The notes under the pieces were generated by a model. That model saw only the letters and a list, made by a program, of their open reading frames with translations. It was not told the origin of the DNA and did not search any database. 64,000 nt of DNA from Anaspis maculata (lineage: Eukaryota; Arthropoda; Insecta; Coleoptera; Scraptiidae), in contig OX421964.1 of assembly GCA_949128115.1 (NCBI GenBank), forward strand, positions 53,608,601 to 53,672,600. The letters run 5' to 3'. How positions within the stretch are numbered: position 1 is the stretch's first letter; the number at the start of each line of letters is the position of its first letter. A program made the position numbers and the translations under genes. This document shows, piece by piece, positions 23,886-34,182 of this stretch.

Positions 23886-25067
23886 ATACACCATACCAAA
23901 TTTGATGCTTTTATCACAAAATACTTGAACAGTATTTAATTATGGAATTCAATCAATGTATCCAAATAAGGCACTCAGACACTCGAGTACGAAGTATCCA
24001 CCACCTGTTTCCAACGTCACTTGCAAGTCTAGTCTCGGAGAGAACTTTTCAGCCAGAACTTTTCAGCCCGAACTTTTCATATTTCTGATTTCTGCAAAAC
24101 CTCTCGGCGAACCTATGACGTCGTCCGGCCGTTCTTTTCATGCGATTCATTGTTCAATGGGTCACAAGTGCACTTCAACACGTGGCGCACTAGGTCGGGA
24201 ATCTTCTGACATAACTTATAAGAACGATCAAGGATTCAACTCATACGCGACGTAGGAATCTCGGAGCCTGGATCTCGAGGGCAAAGAGGAAATCCATATC
24301 TGCACCACATGCAGCAAGTTCATGGAAGATGAAGGTGTATGGGGGTAGCGTACAGGGTAGGCGGGGTGAGCCGGAGGATGGGAGACTTGAAACGGCGAGC
24401 CGTAGCTCCGTCGGATCCAGAGGTCGTATCATCGCCGGTGTTGCTCTCCATAACAATCGCAGGACCGCCGCGGAGGAGTCTTTGTCGCTGTGCTTGTAAT
24501 AAGCGAAGAAGACATCCCATTAGATGCCATTAATCAGAAGCGGGATAGCGCTACAACCGTGAGATCGATACAGCTTGCGGATGCCGTCTCGTGCAACAGA
24601 GCTTAAATTATGTAGATGGGGCCGGATGGAGAGGGCCCAAGGAAGCCCGCCGCCCGTCACGTGGACATTCTTCTCAGTCAACTCCAGCCGAGCGAAATGC
24701 TCAGAGCACACAAACACATTCGATTAATTTGCATATAGCGAGTTTTTGCTATGGTGGTGGTGGCGGGCCGAATCCGAATCGAAAATGCAACCTGACAGAA
24801 CGATCAAGACGTGTTCCGTATGGTGGCGGGTGGCGGGTTTTCAAACAAGTGAATAACTGAATATCTGTCAAAGATGGCAGCGTGTTTTTCAAAAGATTTT
24901 AAATTCTCTTGCTTTCAGTAACGAACAAAGAAAAGACGAACGAGAACTGAGGATCCTTTCTTTCTCTAATCCTGTCGTTTTGTCTTTCGAATAAGAAACT
25001 GAAGGCATTCTCCGTCACAACCCATCGGAAACCCCCTATTGAACTTACTATTTGTTGCTCAGAATCA
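23886..25067. other. Unassigned, partly GC-rich DNA
   Basis: 24240-24860 is clearly GC- and CG-richer than the surroundings, as seen at some gene starts. A possible 27-codon exon at about 24253-24334 reads ICTTCSKFMEDEG with a CxxC pair, preceded by a CGTAG acceptor and followed by a GTGTAT donor-like site. This is too short to assign. The remaining frames have no recognisable domain. Confidence 0.3.
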
Positions 25068-26345
25068 CTAATGCCCGATTGCAAGAACGTGGTAGTAAAC
25101 TTTGCTACGTAGCAAATCGACTTGGGTTGCAGGAACAGGGTATCAAACACGGTACCAAACAGCCTGTGTCTGAGGTTGTCACACTTTTGAACTACTTGCA
25201 TCTTTTTATGCGTAGGTAAGTACCTGAAATGTCTGATTCGACACTTTATTTTGAATTCTCCAACGTCTCCGATTTGTATTCTCCTGAAAAGACCAAGAAA
25301 TAGCAGTTCGTCGGGACGTCGGGTCATTGCAAATCGAAAAAACCTCCTCGTAGATAGAAAGTACTACGTCAAAAATTTTGAGGTTAACAGCATTATTTAT
25401 ATCTTCGAGTTTTGAACAATAATATGCTAATCATATTGCACTGAATTAAGGCATAAATCCATCATGCACAGGCTCTCGATCAGGTAAATATGACAAACTG
25501 CCTCCGTAGATGCTATTATGTCGATCAACAATTATTCCAGGTTCAGGCGATGGGAGTTTTAGACTGAAATTGCGAATCCACGAGCACGAGCCTTGTACCT
25601 CCGGCGGAAACAAAGCTGTTGTTTACACCATCCATGGTTTACACCAAGAACGCGGAGCTCCTTATTGCAAAGTATTGCTCGGTCAAAGTATTAGTGCTTC
25701 GGTGACAACAATGAGTTACAGGAGTACTGGGACTGTGATCCTGTGACGAAACTTGAACAATCCTGGGCCGCTAGTGACACTGTATCAAGCATGTGTCAAG
25801 GTGATGTCCAGTGCTGACTCAGTAGCTCCAGAACAACTTTTGATGGCAGGAAATACTGCAGGAGCCGTTTGCATGAGCAACAGTGAAGAAATTGAGAGGA
25901 AGGAAAGAAACTGAATTCTGGATTTGTCAAGTTTTTCTTTGGTACAAAAATAAATCTCACACAGTGAAAATGGCTGCCTCTTTTCTCTTGTCTCAATTCC
26001 CACCTGATCCCGCAGAATCTAATCCAAAAAATACGTTTTGACCTGTATAACTGGTTGCCTACAGCCACTACCCAAAATTCTCAAATTCTGATCAATCAAT
26101 CGAAACTCAAACGTTCACTTATGCTTGCTTCTTCATCTTCTCCCGTGCATCTTTTTCCATGCACAATCCAGCTTAGCTTTCTACTCCCAAATTTGATTCA
26201 ATTTTTCGTTTGACAAATAATGTCAGTCGTCACTCTAGACACGTCTATGTTTACGCCGTCAAATAGCCTACCATTTGATACCGAGTTTGGTACCGAAGCT
26301 AATTTGCGACAGAGCAAATTTGAGTTTCTTGCAACCGGGGGTAAC
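25068..26345. mobile_element. 1.28-kb element with diverged terminal inverted repeats
   Basis: The left end reads AATGCCCGATTGCAAGAAC and the right end, in reverse complement, reads ACCCCCGGTTGCAAGAAAC. Both continue with AAACTTTGCT/AAATTTGCTC, GCAAAT, GGTATCAAA and GGTACCAAAC in the same order, giving about 80-100 bp of degenerate inverted repeat. A partial match, AATGCCCGATTGCACAAAG, occurs at 19127. The interior frames (24899-25327 minus, 25510-25746 plus, 25796-26068 minus) show no transposase motif. Confidence 0.55.
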
Positions 26346-26359
26346 TGAACAATCCTATC

Positions 26360-26482
26360 TATCGTTTGATCAATTGGATTCCTAATTCAGGCAGGCTGTG
26401 CCCTAGCCAAATGCAGTTTCACACCTTTGATTTGACCAAGCCACAGTTTGCCTAAATTGGGAATTCAATTGATCACACGATA
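26360..26482. mobile_element. Palindromic MITE, GGCAGGCTGTGG family, copy 2
   Basis: A foldback begins TATCGTTTGATCAATTGG and ends CAATTGATCACACGATA, with TA at both ends. The core GGCAGGCTGTG...AGCCACAGTTTGCC is shared with the copies at 3541 and 26768. Non-coding. Confidence 0.75.
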
Positions 26483-26765
26483 TGTTCACTAACTGCGAAA
26501 ATTAGTAAAAAAAATTATACTTCAAAAGAGAACAATGCGTATCCCATTATTATTCGGTAGTATTAATAAAAGCATTAGTATTTTTGAGGAGACGCTAAGA
26601 AAATTTTTTCTAGCAATTCCTCTGAAATGTAGGCAAATGTTTACGCTAATTTTTATTAATGGGTAGTATTATGCATCACTTACAAACGCTCCCTTACACA
26701 ATTTTTCAACAAATCTCCCGTCATAATACCTAATCGTTCAGTTCAAAAATCAATACAATTAATAC

Positions 26766-26888
26766 TATCGTTGATCAAATTAATTTTTATTTTAGGTAGG
26801 CTGTGGCCTAGCCAAACGCAGCTTCGCACATCTGAATTTGACCAGGCCACAGCCTACCTAAAATAACAATTCATTTGATCACACGATA
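26766..26888. mobile_element. Palindromic MITE, GGCAGGCTGTGG family, copy 3
   Basis: TATCGTTGATCAA at the left and TTGATCACACGATA at the right bracket arms containing AGGTAGGCTGTGGCCTAGCC and its complement. It lies only 283 bp from copy 2 and has the same ends, so the two belong to one subfamily distinct from the 3541 copy. Confidence 0.75.
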
Positions 26889-28709
26889 CGACTGTGTGTT
26901 CCACAAAAAAAATCGTCAGTCACGTCAGCTGACTGGCCTCAAACCGTGCTCCTTAGATTAGCTATAACTCAATCTTAAGAAACACATCACTGTTGTTAAA
27001 AATTCGAAATGGAACTCCCAACCATTTTCGTTCCCACTAGTTTCGATTCGATCGCCAATTTGGAAGTGACGAACCACTAAATTTCGTACTCTCCCTCTCT
27101 CTCCCTCTTAACGCCTTTCGGTCTCTTTTCCAGTGACTACCTTACAGTTAGAAAGTAAGAGAACGAAGATCGAATGAAAATGCCTCGGAGTTCGAACAAA
27201 GTACAAAGTTATTTCCACAGCAGCTGCCACAAAAGCCAACAACATTGCCCTTCATCAGCTCGCAGCTCAATTCAACTGCATCAAACTTTAGCAAGTTTCA
27301 GGTTGCGAAGCAAGACCCGCGTGTTTTATATTATTATTAGTATTGTGCAGTGCTTGGTGAGCTTTTCCTTTTGATAAACACGAGACAAAAATACCGAACG
27401 GAAGGAATCACCGACAACTCCGAATTACTCCTGCGGCATCAAGGAGATGAAAACATCGTAATCCTTTTGGCAATGTCTGGAGGAGAAGCGCCCGGAAACT
27501 TGGAAAAGATTCCTCCGCCCGACGATGTGTTTTAGGTAAGGTAGGAGTTTTCCTTGAGGAATTCGAGAATGGAGTGCAGAACGCCGTATTAAAGGGAGCG
27601 CAGGAGCGCAAGGTTCGTACAGGACGAAACCGGGGAAATTTATATCTCTGTCTCTCTTCGCCAGGATCCAGTTTCCGACTTCTGGCAAGGCTGGACACTG
27701 ATCGTTCATTATTTAATCGAAACTTTGCGATTACCGTTGGCATATTACCGATTACCGTTAGGTAGGTTGCATCAAGCGATTTTGCCTTCGACATTGCCTG
27801 ATTTTATTTCAATTTGGTTTTGATTTCATTATCCATATCCAGGAATATTTACAGGTATCCTAGGATAAAGCAGACAAATTTTGGTCTAATTGAACTTATT
27901 CAAAACTTACCTGGTGTACCAGGTGTATCATTTGATACGATCTAAACGACAATAGCAACATACTGTCACGGGTTGCGAGGCTTTCGTGCGATTCCAAAAC
28001 ATTTGAGTGCAATCGAGGTAATTCTAGATGGTTCGTTCAAGCTGGAGATCGAGACGTGCGAATAGGACACATCTACACAAGTACACAATTGGTGGAGGTG
28101 CCGATCTTCCAGAGCATGCCGGTATATACGCTAATCTGGACGGTTCTGGAAGCCGCGACAAATCTACTGGGCGGGGTAAGCTGGAATATGCCGGAGAACG
28201 TGTGGAATGCTTCCGAAAGTAACACTCGGAATATACATATAAGCGGAGATGAGCCGACCGACACCAGACGCGATAGTGAAAGAGTAGATCGGCGAAGTTA
28301 ATCAAAGCGTTATCCAAGTGCGAATAAAAATTGACGTGTATTTGGTGATTCGCAGTAATAAATAGAGTGTGTTCAAACGTTCGTCTCTCAATTATCAAAG
28401 TACCCAAATCATGAACCGAAAGAGGTGAAACACGAAACTTACAAACAATACGTGTTCTCCATTTTACGCCAATAGAGGCCCAGCAGACCTTTTAAAAAAT
28501 TATATTGAACCGTTTCAGAAATACTTGATATCATCAAATAATTTTCAAGGTGAAAAAGTTGAGCTGGAGTCATGCTTCACTAATCACTGGTCATTTATCA
28601 CACATCACTCGTCACTACAAAAATAAACATGGACAAATAAGCTACCATATTCATGGTCATTTCATAAGTTCATTTCATTACGTCATTTCATTCAGAAAAA
28701 TGAACTAAA
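26889..28709. other. Unassigned DNA, locally CG-richer
   Basis: A CT-rich tract occurs at 27090-27110. 27390-27770 and 27960-28300 are less AT-rich and are open in several frames on both strands (27408-27794 minus, 28024-28407 minus, 28056-28301 plus). None shows a domain and the strands contradict each other. This could be the 5' region of a gene outside the window, or nothing. Confidence 0.35.
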
Positions 28710-29988
28710 CTGCTGGACAACGAAGTTGTCGGTATCGGGAAAATGGTCAGACTTTGAAGACCGATGTTTATTGTGTTAATCAGCCTAATGCTTCCGTAAC
28801 CCATCCTGTAATAGTGGTTGTTGAGAAACTTCATGTAAAATTTCTACAGGGCGATACGTAAAATGCTGCAAAGTTGTACCGATTTCATCGTACCCCCATT
28901 TGTCGAAAAAAATTTATTTATGTATTCTAATACAAAAATTATGAATTGTGGTGTCTTACCTCGAAGCGGTTTTGGAATTATCCGGATTGGAAATCTAACA
29001 TCGAAGATATAAATTTTTATTTTGAATGTTACAGATTTGCCTTGTTGGCACGCGAGATTAAGTCACTTCTGATGAATGGATGTTGACATTGAGCAAGATT
29101 GTTCGTACAACAGTCCAGAACAATTTCACTTTCAACACAACCTGAATATTTGGTGTGGGGCCAAGCAGGGGGCACTTTTTTGAGTGGTTGTCCCTGCCTG
29201 TTTTTCGTACGTTGGATTTCGTCAGAATTTCATCAGAATTTAGATATGGAACATGTTCTATTTGCAGATTTAAGCCCCTGACCGTGGGTTCCACCAAAAT
29301 ATTTAACCAGCTGATAGCCAACTCGAGATTTCTTTGATGGATTTTGGCCAAATGATCAATGTAAATTCAGGTTTCATGCTGAGTAAATCACGAAAGGGTG
29401 GTATTTTTGCGATTTAACATATTTTCCATAATTAATCTACCAGCATTGACCAGAAAAAAAAAGTTTAAACTCGGTTTAGCTTAAACCGCTCTTAAATTTT
29501 TTGGTGGAACCCGTGGTGAATATGGTAACGATGTGAAACTTCAGTGTCCGAGTGAAGTAAAGCCCCCCTGGAAGTTATACTTTTTGTGCTTGTGCTATGC
29601 CTGAGTTTCGTAAATCTGCAACATTCAACATAAAATTTATATCTTCAATCTTAGACTTCCAATCCGGGAAATTCTAAAACCGTTTCGAGATAAGACACCA
29701 CACTTCATAATTTTTGTATCAGAATACATTTTTTTTTTTGTTGACAAATTGGGGTACGATGAAGTCACCCCCATTTGCACCCACAATGGTGCACAATTTT
29801 GCACCATTTTACGTATCACCCTGTAAAAAATTTACAGTTTCTCAACATTCACTGTTACAGGATGGGTTACGGAAAGATTAAGCTAGTTAACGCAACAAAC
29901 AAAATGGAAATCACAATCGGCAAACGAGAGATATTGACCTCCAAAGTCGGACCATTTTTCCGATACCGACAACTTCGTTGTCCAGCAG
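28710..29988. mobile_element. Long palindrome, foldback D (1.28 kb)
   Basis: TGCTGGACAACGAAGTTGTC at 28711 is matched in reverse complement ending at 29987. The arms continue through GTAACCCATCCTGTAA, CAGGGCGATACGTAAAATG, AATTATGAATTGTGGTGTC and ATCTTCGATGTTAGA-like segments to GGGTTCCACCAAAA (29284) against TTTTGGTGGAACCC (29500). The central unpaired part is about 200 bp, with some indels in the arms. No gene. Confidence 0.8.
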
Positions 29989-30810
29989 ACTAAAGTGGTC
30001 AACAAAGTAAGTGTCTATGTCGAAATTTCCATCAATTTTCAAAACTCGACAGCTCCCAATTTCTTTGGGCGATTTTGAATCTGTTGAAACTGGCTGGTGC
30101 CCCAATTTTTCAGCTATCGAACTTTCCTCAAAACGGTTTTTGATTTACCCCCCTATTTTTATTTAATAAAAAGTTACGTCATTTTTTCCTCCAATGTACA
30201 CTTTTGCGAATTGGCTTTTCAGTGGGCCATATTTCCGAGGTAAATTTGACAAAAGTTGATAGTTTAACTCGAAAAGAAGTCTCCTGAAAAACATTTTCAC
30301 CACTCACCCCTAAAATGTCTGTTCCCAGTCAGTGCCTAGAATCCCTGTGGGCCGAGTACCGATGATATTAGCAGGACAGCGGATAAACTGATAAGCATAG
30401 TGCGGCACATCAGATTTACCACAGTATAACCGTATTAGTCCCCTTTTGATAATTCTTGTTAAGGGTTGTTTTGAATAAAAGACCAAAAATTGGTAGCTTG
30501 AGAACGAAAAGATCTAGAAGCAAAATTCTTATCCCACCTTCAATCGCATAGAGTAATGCATTTTTCAACCCAGTAAGGGTGTCCCTCAAATCAACCCTTA
30601 CGTAGGGGATGAAAATATTTTTGTATGCTCAAGTGTTAGGTATCAATTCTTAGGTTCCGTTTCTCCTGAATGTAATTCTGACAATAAAAATTGATTTTAT
30701 TTTTATAACCCTCAAAAACTTATCGTTTTACTTCATGGTTATGGAAGAAACTCGACGTTTTCCTTTTGCTTATTGCTTTCATTTCAACCGAACGTTTAAA
30801 ATCGTGAGAT
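29989..30810. other. Unassigned DNA
   Basis: No feature, except a small inverted repeat GTAAGGGTGTCCC...AACCCTTAC at about 30573-30602 that carries the GGGTGTCCC word seen at the ends of the foldback elements. Confidence 0.4.
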
Positions 30811-31830
30811 ATGCCTCGTCTGACCGCTGATGAGTTAGCCATCGTGGCAAGGATGCGAGAAAGAGGCGACATCATCGAAAACATTGCGGCAATATTTAGG
30901 AGCTCCTCTAGATCCCTAACTCGTGCGATTCAACGTCTGGTAGGTGAAGACACCAATTACCGTCGTGGAGGAAGGGCACGGAAAACAACTGTTGGGCAAG
31001 ATCGCCTTAGTCGAAGGGCATTTAGAGGAAGCCGACCACCACTGCAAGTGCAATCGATAACGTGTTGAGGGCCACGACGGGAATCCAGTTGTCAAACTAA
31101 ACCATAAGACGGAGGTTGCACGAGTCTGGAGTTTGAGCAAGAAGAAGAGCCGCATGCCCTTTGATGAACTGGCGTCATAGAGCTGTGCGTCTCCAATGAG
31201 CGAGGGATCACCAGGTCTGGGGAGTAGCTGAATGGGGTAGATGTTTGTTTACGGATGAAACTATTCAATTTGTTCAGATCGGATGGGCGTGTTTTGGTGT
31301 GGAGAAGAAGGAATGAAAGATTTATGGAAGAGCACAGGGAGGCAAGAGTGGCATTTCGAGGTGATGGAGTGAGCTGGTGATATTGAGAGGACAAAGTATA
31401 AATGGTGAGTGGTATCGGGATATATCGTGGTTATTAGAGATATTGTGGTCCCCTAAGCGCAAAACTTCGGTGATAACTTTAACCTGGTTGACGACAATGC
31501 GAGACCACATCGTGCAGGCATTGTTACGGAAGTTTTGAGGGATCACAATATTGAGCGAATGGATTGGCCACCTTTGTCTCCAGATATAAATGTGATCGAG
31601 CATGTATGGAGTAGAATGAAAAGAAAGTTGAAAGAAAGAGAAGGACAAGTTGAAACAGTGGATGATTTGGTGGATGCAATTCAAGCTGAATGGGAGGCTA
31701 TTTCTGAGGACTTTTTGCACAGCTTGGTTGAGGAGATGCCAAGAAGGGTTGCGGTTCTAATCAGAGCTAGAGGAGGTCGAGGTCGAGGAGGAGCTAGTGA
31801 TTCAAGAAATTTTTTATCTTCTTCATGCAT
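30811..31830 (+). pseudogene. Tc1-like transposase, broken by frameshifts
   Basis: An N-terminal piece from the ATG at 30811 (PRLTADELAIVARMRERGD) has the helix-turn-helix layout of Tc1 transposases but leaves the frame near 31010. In other frames CLFTDET near 31241 marks the first catalytic aspartate. VDDNARPHRAG near 31490 holds the second and SPDINVIEHVW (about 31578-31610) the glutamate, again 34 residues apart (DD34E). The last piece, 31535 onward, is open and ends in a glycine/arginine-rich tail. The total span of about 1 kb equals a full-length gene, so damage is by small indels and substitutions. It differs clearly from the intact copy at 4417, so it is another Tc1 lineage. Terminal repeats were not found. 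Confidence 0.85.
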
Positions 31831-31885
31831 ATCACTAACGCTGTTTATTTTTAGCGCATTTTCGTAAGAAAATGACGCTTATATG

Positions 31886-31937
31886 GCCGATTCGTCTGTC
31901 TGTCTGTCTGTCCGTCTGTCTGTCCGTCTGTCCGTGT
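31886..31937. repeat. GTCT microsatellite
   Basis: A run of GTCT/GTCC tetranucleotides (CTGTCTGTCTGTCTGTCCG and onward), at the 5' boundary of the composite repeat that follows. Confidence 0.9.
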
Positions 31938-31939
31938 AG

Positions 31940-32200
31940 AAATTAAGAAGTTGTACTCCTCCTCGGGGAATGAAGTTAGAGCCTTGGAACTTTTTTTGAT
32001 GGATAGCTGATATCCCCAAGAGTGGCCAATGGGCATTATTTTTTTTTATACATACATAGTTATCACTATTATTATCAAAAAACAAAGATTTCCTGTACAC
32101 TTTTAAGAAGTTGAACTACTTCTCGGGGAATGAAGCTAGAGCCCTGGAACTTTTTCCGATGGATAGCGTAGGTCCTCAAGGGTGGCCAGTGGGCAAATTG
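31940..32200. repeat. Two-copy ~161-bp direct repeat
   Basis: AAGAAGTTG...CTCGGGGAATGAAG...TAGAGCC(T/C)TGGAAC...GATGGATAGC...CAAG(A/G)GTGGCCA appears at about 31945-32035 and 32106-32196. The two copies lead directly into the 118-bp array, so all probably belong to one composite repeat (about 31850-32980). Confidence 0.8.
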
Positions 32201-32975
32201 GATTTCATGGTTGCGCCGCCATCTTGGCCGCCATATTGCAATTTCTTATTAGTGGAACGATTTGCATGAAACTTGAAACTTACCCTTGTCTCGTATAATC
32301 ATTCTTATTTTCAAGGTCAGTTTCATGATTCCACCGCCATCTTGGCCGGTATATTGAAATTCCTTATTAGTGGAACATTCAACGCCATCTTGGCCGCTAT
32401 ATTGAAATTCCTTATTAGTGGAACATTTTTATGAAACTTTGAACTTACCCTTGTCTCATATAATCATTTTTGTTTTCAAGCTAAATTTCATGATTCCGCC
32501 GCCATCTTGGCCGCCATATTGAAATTCCTTATTAGTAGAACGATTTTCATGAAACATTAAACTTACCCTTGTCTCGTATGAACATTCTTATTTTCGAACT
32601 AAATTTCATTATTCCCCTGCCATCTTGGCCGCCATATTGAAATTTCTAATAATGGAACGATTGACATGAAACGTGGAACTTACTCTTGTCTCGTATGAAC
32701 CTTTTTATTTTGAAGCTGAATTTCATGATTCTGTCGCCATCTTGGCCGCCATTATGAAATCTGTTATTAGTGGAGGGATCGTCATGAAACTTGGAACTTA
32801 CCTTTGTCTTGTATGAATATTCTTATTTTCAAGATGAGTTTCATGATTACGCCGCCATCTTGGCTGCCATATTGAAATTTTTTATTAGTGGAATGATTGT
32901 CATGAAACGTGAAACTTATACTGTTGTCTCGTATGAACATTCAATTTTCAAGCTGGACTTCATTTCTATCATGAC
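32200..32975. repeat. ~118-bp tandem array with GCCATCTTGG core
   Basis: CATCTTGGC recurs at 32220, 32339, 32386, 32503, 32621, 32738 and 32856. Spacings are 117-119 bp except for one shortened 47-bp unit. Each full unit reads GCCGCCATCTTGGCCGCC, ATATTGAAATTCCTTATTAG, TGGAACGATT, CATGAAAC, ACTTACCCTTGTCTCGTAT and TTCTTATTTTCAAGCT in order. On the minus strand the core is CAAGATGGCGGC, identical to the known YY1-type consensus. Units are diverged, so the array is not freshly amplified. Confidence 0.9.
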
Positions 32976-34058
32976 AGATCTGCACTAAGAAAATGCGTTA
33001 TCGCGACTCACGCACGTGAGGGGATATTCACTTGTTTAGCCACAGCCGCGGAATGAACCGCAGTGGAAGCAGCCTGGATTCTGGATTTCATTTTGGGGAG
33101 TTGGTGGAACAGAGTTTCACCTGGCATGTAGGCCTAATTATTGGGCCCATTGGGCCCATTGTACCTCCTTCCCAGACCAGCCGGACTCACCGAACCCCAA
33201 TGTGGTGCCTGGTGTTTGATGGTTGGTCCCTCCCAAGCCTCCCTCCCTGCCTCCCTGATTTTCAACAATTTATTTAACCAAAAACGTTTTCGTTGGACAT
33301 TTCACCTAATTCTGTCATGTCTTGATTGAAGATTGTCACTTTTAATATAACACGCCTCGAGTAAGTCCTTAGCTGGTCCTTATAGCCTATACCTACCTAA
33401 AAAGGAACGAACTATTCCTCCTCAGTTAACTTCATTGGTCATCCATATACTTGTCGGAAGTAAGTATCTGAGCACTCGATATAAAGAATGAAATTGCGCA
33501 TAGGTATCTATCTACCTACATTGCTAAAAGATTTTGAAAGATGCATAGCAAACCTGGGAGGTTACTATAACTGACTACGGAAAGGGAACATTTTATTGGC
33601 GTTTGGGTTTGTCGGGGTATTATTGTCGTAAAAGATTCCTTTTGCCTGATATATCACATAAATAAGCAATCGGGGAATTGCGCTTTTGTGCGCTCTCGGA
33701 TCCGCACAATTACGTATTTATTTGAACAAAACCGATACTGTTATGCCTGTTGAAACGGCGCGAGGATGCCGCAGAATTGTCTGTTCTGCGTTCCGGCGAT
33801 AAAGCGCGCCAGATTATTGTCGAATTTATCGATCTGTTTATTTAAAACTTCAAAGTCGACGCCCGATTCCCTAAATTTAGGTTCACTCCTATCTTACAAT
33901 ACAACACTAATTTTTTTACGCATTTTTTTCTAATCGACCTTGTCTCCCGAGTAGACTTAGCAAGCAGAAAAATGTCCCACTCCTTTTTTATTCAAGAGAA
34001 CCTTACCTACTTATTATAGCTTTTTATCTCCAATTTCAGGTAACTGCTTCTTCTAGGG
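32976..34058. other. Unassigned DNA
   Basis: The 33130-33250 stretch is C/G-richer (GGGCCCATTGGGCCCATTG duplication at 33147). Frames 33032-33277 and 33141-33329 overlap and lack domains. Nothing else is recognised. Confidence 0.4.
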
Positions 34059-34182
34059 TATAGTACGTTCAATCCTAGTGTGATTCTAAGTGGCTGGAAG
34101 TCTCGCCACGCGACGCATTTGGAAAGGAGAAATTCGGGAAATCATAGCAGACTAGAATCACACTAGGGTTTAACGTACTATA
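34059..34182. mobile_element. Small TA-flanked MITE
   Basis: TAGTACGTTCAATCCTAGTG at the left and its near-complement at the right give about 29-bp terminal inverted repeats ending in GTGTGATTCTA. The loop is about 62 bp and TA lies at both outer ends (34059-34060, 34181-34182). Tc1/mariner-type MITE by its duplication. Confidence 0.8.

Noticed and set aside
31322..31720. 132-codon minus-strand frame
   Set aside because: It is antisense to the broken Tc1-like transposase.
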